A stretch of 64,000 bases of DNA from an uncultured Pedosphaera sp. (GTDB lineage: Bacteria > Verrucomicrobiota > Verrucomicrobiia > Limisphaerales > Pedosphaeraceae): contig CAIXFN010000101.1 in NCBI GenBank assembly GCA_903918755.1, positions 186,001 through 250,000 of the forward strand, given 5' to 3'. Made by a program: the position numbers and the translations under genes. Each line of letters starts with the position of its first letter. Positions within the stretch are counted from its first letter, which is position 1. Under the pieces are notes generated by a model, which did not search any database, was not told where the DNA came from, and saw only the letters and a program-made list of their open reading frames with translations. Below are positions 42,265 through 48,671 of this stretch, piece after piece.

Positions 42265-42267
42265 GCT

Positions 42268-42402
42268 ATGAAATCAAACCTGCCTCTCCTGGTTGTGACA
42301 CTCGTCCTCGCGGACTGTTCCTCGCCGCCCTCAGAGGGAACCAACATTATCAAAAACGATTGGGCCGGCCTGCCTCTGAGCCGGAACCTTAGGCCGCTTT
42401 GA
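42268..42402 (+). CDS. Cassette 3: short lipoprotein-like reading frame, probably truncated
   Basis: 44 residues: MKSNLPLLVVTLVLADCSS is a possible lipoprotein signal (Cys about 17), then a short tail. The frame runs through CCTTAGGC at 42388-42395, which looks like the R' end of a shortened attC, so the last residues may be attC-derived and the original gene lost by deletion. Confidence 0.45.
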   Translation: MKSNLPLLVVTLVLADCSSPPSEGTNIIKNDWAGLPLSRNLRPL

Positions 42403-42409
42403 GAGTGCC

Positions 42410-42736
42410 ATGGCATCACAAACCGTCAGACTCCTGACAAAGAGCATCACCGATTGGGATAGTTTCCATTCGGTTTTTGCCGAGACGATGGGTTTTCCCG
42501 AATTTTATGGTCGGAACCTGAACGCATGGATTGATTGTATGACCGGCTTTGACGACGGCATGACACGTTTCACCGTTGCACCAGGCGAGTTGTTTCATTT
42601 GGAGGTCTCCGACACCAAGGATTTCGCGCAGAGACTGCCAGAGATTTGTCAGGCTTTCCTGGAGGGCACGGCGTTCGTAAATTGGCGGCGTGTTGAGCAG
42701 GGAGAGCCTCCCATATTGGCGCTCGTTTTATTATAA
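42410..42736 (+). CDS. Cassette 4: barstar-family ribonuclease inhibitor
   Basis: 108 residues. DSFHSVFAETMGFPEFYGRNLNAWIDCM (quoted in pieces: FAETMGFPEFYGRNLNAW) is the barstar signature, and the C-terminal QAFLEGT strand-helix pattern also fits. Barstar blocks barnase-type ribonucleases by covering the active site with an acidic helix. No barnase is nearby. As a lone immunity gene in a cassette it may protect against ribonuclease toxins of competitors. Confidence 0.87.
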   Translation: MASQTVRLLTKSITDWDSFHSVFAETMGFPEFYGRNLNAWIDCMTGFDDGMTRFTVAPGELFHLEVSDTKDFAQRLPEICQAFLEGTAFVNWRRVEQGEPPILALVLL

Positions 42737-42752
42737 TTGAAACGATGACGAA

Positions 42753-42844
42753 ACCTAACATGCGCCGCAGCGAACGGCGGCGGGCCGTCGCAGTTGCAAT
42801 CGACGCGCCTCGTGGCCGCCGTCGCTGCGCTTGGTTCGTTAGGC
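42753..42844 (+). repeat. attC-like site 3
   Basis: ACCTAAC (R'') to GTTAGGC (R' at 42838-42844), 92 bases. One of the best-preserved sites: both cores match the consensus. GCGCCGCAGCGA near the left end pairs with TCGCTGCGCTTGG near the right. Confidence 0.9.
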
Positions 42845-42863
42845 CACAGCACACCTCAGGATT

Positions 42864-43118
42864 ATGCATCGCCTATTGATTGCGGTTTTCTCGACCGGTT
42901 GGTTGATTCCCATGTGGATTTCGGCACAGTTGCTTTGCAACTTTCTTGGCGCGGAGATTTGGCCACTGTTACGCGGGGATCATCCGGCGAATAGTTTCCC
43001 CTTCGTCCACTGCAGCTTCATGGCATTCACAGTAGGCACTGTCTGGTTGGCCGTGGTGATTTTTTTCTGGGCATGGAGGTTGAGCAGCGTTAAGAAGGAG
43101 ACAGCGAATGTGGTCTAA
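42864..43118 (+). CDS. Cassette 5: small two-helix membrane protein
   Basis: 84 residues, hydrophobic helices at about 4-24 and 50-72 with a basic C-terminus (RLSSVKKE). Unknown family. It lies between attC sites 3 and 4, its stop overlapping the R'' core of site 4, the standard compact cassette layout. Confidence 0.7.
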   Translation: MHRLLIAVFSTGWLIPMWISAQLLCNFLGAEIWPLLRGDHPANSFPFVHCSFMAFTVGTVWLAVVIFFWAWRLSSVKKETANVV

Positions 43119-43208
43119 CACACATGTGCTGCAGCGAGCCCAGCATGAGCGTCGCGGTTGCTATCGGCGCGTCTTGTGGCCGCCATCGCTGAGCTTAGGT
43201 CGTTAGGC
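43113..43208 (+). repeat. attC-like site 4
   Basis: GTCTAAC to GTTAGGC (R' at 43202-43208), 96 bases; both cores fit. It has GCTGCAGCGAGCCC on the left and CGCTGAGCTTAGGTC on the right. Confidence 0.88.
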
Positions 43209-43223
43209 AGCATTTCGCACACC

Positions 43224-43613
43224 ATGGTCCTCAACCCAACAGCCCTTGATGCATACCTCGCCAAGAAAGGTTTCACGCCTCGGGTCAGCGATGCCGAGTG
43301 GGAGGTCATCTTGCAGTGCGTCGCCGCCTTGTTCGGTCGAGAGCTGTGGCATCGTTGCCGCCTCATACATCAGGCCGAGGATGCGCTTCGCCGAGGCTGC
43401 ACCGATTTCCCGGCTGCCATTCAGCAGCCATACCGCTACCTCCATCACTTGGAGTTCTTTGCTTCTCCGTCTCCGCAGTTGTCGGAGCTTCAGCAGTGGC
43501 TCACCCATCGCGGGATTGTCTGGCGCGAGTGCCGGCAGTTTGACGCGGACACCGACCAGGAGCAAGTTGTGGGACTTCGGATTTTTGGTTATGACACAGA
43601 CCATGCCTCCTAG
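43224..43613 (+). CDS. Cassette 6: hypothetical protein
   Basis: 129 residues, soluble, helical start (LNPTALDAYLAKKGF), Trp- and His-rich centre, no signal peptide. Family not recognised. Bounded by attC sites 4 and 5. The start at 43224 is preferred because the longer open frame lies within attC 4. Confidence 0.7.
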   Translation: MVLNPTALDAYLAKKGFTPRVSDAEWEVILQCVAALFGRELWHRCRLIHQAEDALRRGCTDFPAAIQQPYRYLHHLEFFASPSPQLSELQQWLTHRGIVWRECRQFDADTDQEQVVGLRIFGYDTDHAS

Positions 43614-43704
43614 CAACCATGCGCTCCAGCGAACCCGGCGCTTGCGCTCCGGTTGCAATCGGCTCGCCTCGTGGGTCGCCATCGCTGAGCTTGGGTCGAT
43701 AGGC
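43611..43704 (+). repeat. attC-like site 5
   Basis: TAGCAAC to GATAGGC (R' at 43698-43704, one base off GTTAGGC), 94 bases. Central blocks GCGCTCCAGCGAACCCGG, GGTTGCAATCGG and CGCTGAGCTTGGGTC are conserved. Confidence 0.8.
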
Positions 43705-43718
43705 TCCGCAAAAATCTC

Positions 43719-44141
43719 ATGTACGAGAACCGCGAAATCGTCCACACAGTAACGGATTACTATGATGGTCCGAGAGGCGGCATCGCTAATTATCACGGCG
43801 AGCCGCACCTCTACAGCTCTGTTTGGGACGAGGGTGCTGAAGATTGGAGCGAAGTGTTTTTATTGCAGCCCGTTGACGAGGCGACGTTCCGCCTGGCGAT
43901 GGAGGATTGGGCAATATGGTGTCGTTGGGAGCGCGCGTTCCACAGTGGGCAGACTACCCATGCAACGCACCCGGCACTGCCAGACGAGCGAATGCGACAC
44001 GATCAGCTCAGTGCCATTCTCACGCCGAGTTTGCAGGTTGACTCTGAGCGAGCCATCCGTGTCAAAGGCAAGTTTGAAGTTCGCACACCAGGACAGCCGG
44101 GAATCACATCGAGTTGCGAGCTCGTTGTGGTTTGGTCATGA
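43719..44141 (+). CDS. Cassette 7: hypothetical protein
   Basis: 140 residues beginning MYENREIVHTVTDYYDGPR. GGIANYHGEPHLYSSVWDE and FLLQPVDEATFRLAMEDW belong to a small uncharacterised family I have seen in assorted bacteria, function unknown. Acidic and soluble. It lies between sites 5 and 6. Confidence 0.75.
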   Translation: MYENREIVHTVTDYYDGPRGGIANYHGEPHLYSSVWDEGAEDWSEVFLLQPVDEATFRLAMEDWAIWCRWERAFHSGQTTHATHPALPDERMRHDQLSAILTPSLQVDSERAIRVKGKFEVRTPGQPGITSSCELVVVWS

Positions 44142-44153
44142 CATGAAAGCGCA

Positions 44154-44206
44154 ACCTAACGAAATCGCTGGAGCCGGCCGCCGTCGGTGAGCTAGGGACC
44201 TACGGC
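44154..44206 (+). repeat. attC-like site 6 (shortened)
   Basis: ACCTAAC core then GAAATCGCTGGAGCC, with the right end degenerate (CTAGGGACCTACGGC). Only about 53 bases, so the middle has been lost or this is a short site. Confidence 0.55.
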
Positions 44207-44219
44207 CACTACGCACGCC

Positions 44220-44534
44220 ATGAGACATCTTTCATCTTCTCTGTTGGCTCTGTTGATCATTTGCCCGTCAGGATGTATGCATGCAGACTCACAGCTCGTA
44301 CGGAGGGTTGAGATGTCACCGAGCTATCGGAAGTTGGCTGCTGTGCGCCACGATGCGAGTTGGATGGCGGACTACACGCTGGGCGATTACACAGTCGTTG
44401 CGATTGGCGCGCCGCTGGACGAAAATTTTTGGCATCGCTGGGACACGCTTAGAGTCTGGCGTTCGGGGCGAATCGAGCGCATGGTCATTTGTCCCGAGTG
44501 TCAGGACGATCAGCAGTGGATTGAGGATCGATGA
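44220..44534 (+). CDS. Cassette 8: putative lipoprotein
   Basis: 104 residues with a signal peptide MRHLSSSLLALLIICPSGC; the Cys in PSGC (about 19) suits lipidation. The mature part has CPECQDDQQW near the C-terminus. Unknown function. Flanked by attC sites 6 and 7. Confidence 0.7.
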   Translation: MRHLSSSLLALLIICPSGCMHADSQLVRRVEMSPSYRKLAAVRHDASWMADYTLGDYTVVAIGAPLDENFWHRWDTLRVWRSGRIERMVICPECQDDQQWIEDR

Positions 44535-44541
44535 TGATGTG

Positions 44542-44630
44542 GCCTACCATGCGCTGCAGCGAACCCGGCACGAGCGTCACGGTTGCAATCGCACGCCCTC
44601 GCGGGCCGGGTCGCTGAGCTTGGGTCTTTC
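44542..44630 (+). repeat. attC-like site 7
   Basis: GCCTACC to GTCTTTC (degenerate R'), 89 bases, with GCGCTGCAGCGAACCCGG, GGTTGCAATCG and CGCTGAGCTTGGGTC well kept. Confidence 0.7.
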
Positions 44631-44639
44631 AACAACAAC

Positions 44640-45011
44640 ATGAAACGTCGCCTGATTCCACCCTTGGCACCAGAAGCCTTGGCGAGTATGCCCACGAAGC
44701 AGTTGCTGGGGCGGTTGCGCTCCTTGCAACGGTGTGAGGAATCGGCGGCTCTCTCTGACCGGACGCCGGAGGAGATCGCGGTCAGCGAGAATATCCTCTT
44801 TAAGGGCACGGCTGAGTGGCAGAGGGCTTACGCGGACCTGAAAGCCGTGCTCACGACACGAGAGCATGTGCGGTCCGCCGCCGAGCGCGCCCAGGCCAGG
44901 CAGCAACGGGCGACAAAAAAGTCGAACAAGCGTGGTCCGGGCAAGGGCGGGACCCCGTCTCTGTTGCATGTAGGAACTCCTCGGCCCGCCCGGGTTGACC
45001 ACGAACGTTAG
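44640..45011 (+). CDS. Cassette 9: basic hypothetical protein
   Basis: 123 residues, helical and very basic in its C-terminal half (ATKKSNKRGPGKGG). The TAG stop is inside the R' core of site 8, so about the last 30 residues are coded by attC-like sequence. The true cassette gene may once have ended earlier. Family unknown. Confidence 0.6.
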   Translation: MKRRLIPPLAPEALASMPTKQLLGRLRSLQRCEESAALSDRTPEEIAVSENILFKGTAEWQRAYADLKAVLTTREHVRSAAERAQARQQRATKKSNKRGPGKGGTPSLLHVGTPRPARVDHER

Positions 45012-45013
45012 GC
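44921..45013 (+). repeat. attC-like site 8 (diverged)
   Basis: R' GTTAGGC at 45007-45013 is perfect; the left end GTCGAAC at 44921-44927 is one base off RYYYAAC and gives 93 bases, the usual length here. The inner blocks are poorly kept. Confidence 0.5.
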
Positions 45014-45025
45014 CGCACCGCGCGT

Positions 45026-45277
45026 ATGGACAAACAGACGATCACACCACGCAGTCACATAGAGATGATTCGCGATTACCCCATCACCGGCTTGGTCGAG
45101 GGCTGGTATTTCCGGGAGCGTGAGGTTGCCAACGGTTGCTACGTTGTTGAGGGCAGCGACGCTTACGGGCGCACGGTTGCGCGACAAACCACAGCAGACC
45201 CGGACGCAGTCTTGGCAGAGTGCGTTGCGTTTGCGCGGCAGTCGGTTCAGAGTCACGTAGGATCCAATGCGGCTTAA
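45026..45277 (+). CDS. Cassette 10: hypothetical protein
   Basis: 83 residues, soluble, with IRDYPITGLVEGWYFREREV and a middle that could form a small beta sheet, then a helix. No family recognised. The stop overlaps the R'' core of site 9. Confidence 0.7.
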   Translation: MDKQTITPRSHIEMIRDYPITGLVEGWYFREREVANGCYVVEGSDAYGRTVARQTTADPDAVLAECVAFARQSVQSHVGSNAA

Positions 45278-45400
45278 CCATTCGGTCCAGCGATCCTGGC
45301 CAGCGCTCTCCGGTTGCGATCGTTGCGTCCCGTCCGTCCTCCGCAGTAGCACTGCTCCGGAGAAGGGATGCGCCGGGTCGGTGAGCTTGTTTCGTGAGGT
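45272..45400 (+). repeat. attC-like site 9 (long form)
   Basis: GCTTAAC to GTGAGGT, 129 bases. It carries the same extra hairpin block as sites 2 and 10 (45325-45376, beginning GCGTCCCGTCCGTCC). Confidence 0.75.
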
Positions 45401-45447
45401 GGACTGCGCGCATTACATTTTGTAGAATCACAACCACGGTAATGATT

Positions 45448-45837
45448 ATGGGGCTATTTGATATTTTCGGACGCTCGAGGCCGCCGGCGCCGAACACGAT
45501 CGCCAACCTGAAAACGATGGCTCTCCAGTCCCCCGATGGCCCGGTCACCGCGATTGTGATGGGGCTAAATATTCCCGACCTGCCGGGCGCGGATGCTTTC
45601 ATTCAGGAGGTAGCTGAGAAGTTTAAGGTTCAGCGGATGTGCAGTTCGCCCGATACAAGCGTCATGCTTATTACGATTGTCGGTGAGCTGCCAGCCAGTC
45701 ATTTTGTCCAGCGATGGAGGCAGTTGGCAGCTGATGACAAGGTTCTCGGACATTTCATGTCACAGATGCGCAAGTCCGATGTGCTGCGCGGCACGGTTGC
45801 CGGCCAGACATTGGAGACTGTTTCACTGCTTTCATGA
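45448..45837 (+). CDS. Cassette 11: hypothetical protein
   Basis: 129 residues from MGLFDIFGRSR; an ATG two codons earlier (45442) is also possible, and the longer frame starts inside attC 9. Two similar-looking alpha/beta halves, no signal peptide. Family unknown. Confidence 0.68.
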   Translation: MGLFDIFGRSRPPAPNTIANLKTMALQSPDGPVTAIVMGLNIPDLPGADAFIQEVAEKFKVQRMCSSPDTSVMLITIVGELPASHFVQRWRQLAADDKVLGHFMSQMRKSDVLRGTVAGQTLETVSLLS

Positions 45838-45850
45838 GGCATTGGCATCG

Positions 45851-45980
45851 GCCTAACAAGATCGCTGCTGCGAGCCCAGCCATCGGGCGTTGATGGTAAT
45901 TCACGCGTCCCGTCCGTCCTCCGCAGTAGCACTGCTATGGCGGATGGATGCGCCGGGTCGCTGAACTTTGGTCATTAGCT
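45851..45980 (+). repeat. attC-like site 10 (long form)
   Basis: GCCTAAC (perfect R'') to ATTAGCT, 130 bases, with the shared extra hairpin block at 45905-45960. Confidence 0.72.
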
Positions 45981-45989
45981 GTCATCGCC

Positions 45990-46376
45990 ATGCACTTTCG
46001 AATTTACATTTATGTTGATGGTTCAGACCTCGATGATGTGGCGGATTTGCTGCTCCGGCGGTTGGGTGAGATTGCGCGTGAGGTTCCGCACGTCAGATTG
46101 ATAGATGACAGGTTTGCGAAGACGCCAGACATGCAACCAGACGATTTGCCGGACTGGAATCTCGGTCTGAATTTTGACCTCGATCAAGTTAGTGTTGGTC
46201 ATGTTCCCCTTTTGCTTGAGAGCATCCGGTCACTGGCCCAAGAGTCAGGCCGCGAGTTTGCGGTTGGGTATTCTGATCGACGCTCGAAGTTTGGTGAGGA
46301 CATTGGTTTCATTGAGCCTGCTAAAGACTACTCTGGCATCAGCCGAGTCTTGGAGTCATTGGCGCACAACGGCTAA
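45990..46376 (+). CDS. Cassette 12: hypothetical protein
   Basis: 128 residues, acidic, alpha/beta, starting MHFRIYIYVDGSDLDDVADLLL. No signal peptide. It might be an immunity-type or regulatory protein, but no family is recognised. The start at 45990 is used since the longer frame begins within attC 10. It is the last gene of the array. Confidence 0.7.
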   Translation: MHFRIYIYVDGSDLDDVADLLLRRLGEIAREVPHVRLIDDRFAKTPDMQPDDLPDWNLGLNFDLDQVSVGHVPLLLESIRSLAQESGREFAVGYSDRRSKFGEDIGFIEPAKDYSGISRVLESLAHNG

Positions 46377-46498
46377 GGAGGGCGCTGTAGCGAACCGTCG
46401 CCCCGCTGGGCAGTCGGACACTTCAATTCATTTGGCAGCGATTTTTACGGCTGACTGGGCGTTTCTGGTTGCGATTGCTGAGCTCGGGGTCGTTGGTG
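46371..46498 (+). repeat. attC-like site 11 (diverged, array end)
   Basis: GGCTAAG to GTTGGTG at 46492-46498, 128 bases. GGTTGCGATTGCTGAGCTCGGGGTC keeps the usual right-end pattern (in pieces: GGTTGCGATTG, CTGAGCTCGGGGTC). Cores are degenerate, as expected for the oldest, distal end. From 46499 to 46614 I see nothing further. Confidence 0.5.
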
Positions 46499-46614
46499 TT
46501 CCCTTGCGCTATCACCTTTCCAATTCTCCAACACATCAATGTTTATGAAGTGTCATGCGGATGCGCGCATTTGCCGGGATTTATGTAATGGCGATCTGGA
46601 CTTGACCCAACCAG

Positions 46615-47091
46615 TCAGCCCTCCTTCCCCAAAGCAAGGCGCAAGGGCACCATGTTGGACCGTTGAAATCCCGCCCGCCCGTAAAAGCGCATGGCGGGAG
46701 CGTTGTCGGCGTCGGTCAACAAGGTGATCCGGGTGCAGCCGGCGGCTCTTCCTGCGGTGATGGCGGCTTGCAGCAGGGATTGGCCGACCCCCTGATCCCG
46801 GAAGTCCGGGCGCACGATCATGTCCTCCAGCCAGGCGGCTCGTCCGCCTTCCGCGGTGCTCACGGTATAGAGCAGACTGACCATGCCGGCCAGTTGCGTG
46901 CCGGCGGTGGCGCAGAGAATAATGCCCACTTCCGGCTGGGTGAGAATCAGGCGTAAACCGCTTTCCTGCCGGGCGTGGTCCGGTTGAAAGTCGGCTTCCT
47001 GGGTGAACAACAACCTCAGCAAATCGCCGAGCTCCGGCAGGTCCGCCATCGTGGCGGGTCGCGCGGAAATTTTCTCGCTGGCCGGTTCCAT
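46615..47091 (-). CDS. GNAT-family N-acetyltransferase
   Basis: 158 residues. ISARPATMADLPELGDLL opens the fold, LEDMIVRPDFRDQGVGQSLL is the acetyl-CoA segment (about 89-108) and RFYGRAGFQRS the C-terminal motif. Substrate unknown. It lies 18 bases downstream of the anti-sigma gene on the same strand and marks the right border of the integron region. Confidence 0.87.
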   Translation of the reverse strand: MEPASEKISARPATMADLPELGDLLRLLFTQEADFQPDHARQESGLRLILTQPEVGIILCATAGTQLAGMVSLLYTVSTAEGGRAAWLEDMIVRPDFRDQGVGQSLLQAAITAGRAAGCTRITLLTDADNAPAMRFYGRAGFQRSNMVPLRLALGKEG

Positions 47092-47109
47092 GGCTGAGCC
47101 CGCGCGGCT

Positions 47110-47358
47110 TCAGGCACCCGCCCGGAGGATCTTGAGCAGGGCCTCATATTCCTCCCGGCATTCGGGGCAGAGCTTCAGGTGCTGCTCAATGCAGGCGATG
47201 GCGGCGTCCAGTTCCTGGCCGGTCATTTGGTGCTCCGCGTATTCACTGACATGCTCCAGGCATTCGCTGCAATTGAATTCCCGGTCGCGGGTCAGTCCGA
47301 TCATTTGGACCAGCCCTTTGACTTGCGGCGCCGTCAGGCTCGGGTTTTGCGGTTTCAT
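47110..47358 (-). CDS. Small zinc-finger anti-sigma-like protein
   Basis: 82 residues with FNCSECLEHVSEYAEH and then the H-x3-C-x2-C ZAS motif as HLKLCPEC (about 63-70). No membrane helix. It overlaps the sigma gene stop and start by four bases (ATGA), as expected for a sigma/anti-sigma pair. Confidence 0.82.
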   Translation of the reverse strand: MKPQNPSLTAPQVKGLVQMIGLTRDREFNCSECLEHVSEYAEHQMTGQELDAAIACIEQHLKLCPECREEYEALLKILRAGA

Positions 47359-47969
47359 AAAGTAAAAGCGGATTGAATGTCGGTGCCGGTGATCCCGGCT
47401 TCCAACAGGCGGTTTTTCAGCGCCCGCCGCGCATCGTGCAATAGTTTGTAACCGGCGTTCCGGCTCGTTCCCAGCAGCGCGGTAATCTGGTTGAAGGGCA
47501 TTTCCTGCAATTCACCCAGAATCGCCGCCCGCTGCTTGGGCGTCAGTTCCTCGGCAATGGCCCGCCGTAACGCGTTGACCAAGCGCGTCCGGTCTTCGTC
47601 CCCGCCCAACACGTCGTCCGGCAAGATGGCGGGTTCCGCCATTTGGTCGCCGGCGGTGAGCAGGGCATCCAGGGAGACATCCCGCCACCGTTTCCGGCGG
47701 AGTTCCGCAAAAGCGGTGTTCAAGGCGATGGCCTGCGCCCAGGTGGTGAACCGGCTCCGACCCTGAAACTGGTCCAGCCGGTCCAAAACCCGGAGCAAGG
47801 CATCCTGGGCGAAATCCTCCAACTGGGCTTCGCTGACTTCGGGGCGGTTGTTCAGGGCAATCCGCAACCCGTTCAGCAGGACCCCGCGGAGCGCGTCCAC
47901 CGCGGCGGCTTGTTGGCCGCTGTCTTGGGCGCGCAAGGTTTCCGGCCAGTTGATCTCTTCGTCCGTCAT
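47355..47969 (-). CDS. RNA polymerase ECF-type sigma-70 factor
   Basis: 204 residues. Region 2 lies at about 50-110 (EDFAQDALLRVLDRLDQFQG, FTTWAQAIALNTAFAELRRKRW, quoted in pieces: FAQDALLRVLD, FTTWAQAIALN). Region 4 lies at about 145-190 (LTPKQRAAILGELQEMPFNQ, LLGTSRNAGYKLLHDARRAL). It is coupled to the small zinc-finger protein. The GTAAGG-N14-CCGAC box is not seen near it. Confidence 0.92.
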   Translation of the reverse strand: MTDEEINWPETLRAQDSGQQAAAVDALRGVLLNGLRIALNNRPEVSEAQLEDFAQDALLRVLDRLDQFQGRSRFTTWAQAIALNTAFAELRRKRWRDVSLDALLTAGDQMAEPAILPDDVLGGDEDRTRLVNALRRAIAEELTPKQRAAILGELQEMPFNQITALLGTSRNAGYKLLHDARRALKNRLLEAGITGTDIQSAFTL

Positions 47970-48010
47970 GGCGGCAGACTAACCGGCCGCGCCGGTGCGG
48001 GCGAGCGGAA

Positions 48011-48568
48011 TCAGTGACCGCAACCGCAGGTTTCCAGCTTGGGCGCGACCGGAAAGTCCACCGTGGTGCCCGCGATGTGGTTGAAGTAATTCGTGAAAAT
48101 ATTCAGCGCCGTGTTGGCAATGATTTCCGCGATCTCGCCTTCGGTAAACCCGTGTCCGCGCAAGGTGGCCAAATCCGCGTCCTCCACGATCCCGCGATCG
48201 CTGACGATCTTCTGGGCGAAGGCCACGGCGGCGGCGCTGCGGGGATCGCTGGACGTCGCCTGCCGGGCGCGCCGCACTTCTTCCCGGGCCAGGCCGGCCT
48301 TTTCGCCGAGCAGGGAATGGGCGGCGACACAATAGTCGCAGGAATTGGCTTCCCCGACGGCCAGGGAAATCTGTTCGCGGAGTTGCGGGCTCAATGCTCC
48401 TTTGGAGAGCGCCTGATTAAAGGCCAGGTAAGCATTCGCCGCCGCCGGCGATTGCGCCAGGGTGGCCACCAGGTTGGGCACGACGCCCAAGGCGTGTTTC
48501 ACCGTGGTGAAGATTTGTTGCTGTTCGGGGGAGGCAGACGCGGGGCTGATAGGTTGGATACGGGGCAT
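48011..48568 (-). CDS. AhpD/carboxymuconolactone decarboxylase-like protein
   Basis: 185 residues, helical. EANSCDYCVAAHSLLG has the AhpD redox motif C-x2-C-x3-H (CDYCVAAH). The C-terminus ends LETCGCGH, an extra Cys pair and His not usual in the family that may bind a metal. It would act as a peroxidase-type or thiol-redox protein. The ATG at 48568 is taken although the frame is open upstream. Confidence 0.87.
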   Translation of the reverse strand: MPRIQPISPASASPEQQQIFTTVKHALGVVPNLVATLAQSPAAANAYLAFNQALSKGALSPQLREQISLAVGEANSCDYCVAAHSLLGEKAGLAREEVRRARQATSSDPRSAAAVAFAQKIVSDRGIVEDADLATLRGHGFTEGEIAEIIANTALNIFTNYFNHIAGTTVDFPVAPKLETCGCGH

Positions 48569-48671
48569 AAGTTTTATAATTTGATGGTTTTTCGTTTTCA
48601 CCGGATCACCGGCTTGTCTCTTGGATGTGGCCATCGCCCAACTTCTTACCCCCGCCGCCCGTCGCGGGAAA

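Noticed and set aside
41700-46500. CRISPR-like array of repeated sequence
   Set aside because: Repeat spacing is 250-600 bases with genes in between, repeats vary in length, and no cas genes are present. attC sites explain it better.
46539-46727. 62-codon plus-strand frame after the last attC
   Set aside because: Mostly antisense to the GNAT gene, with no features; not a supported cassette gene.
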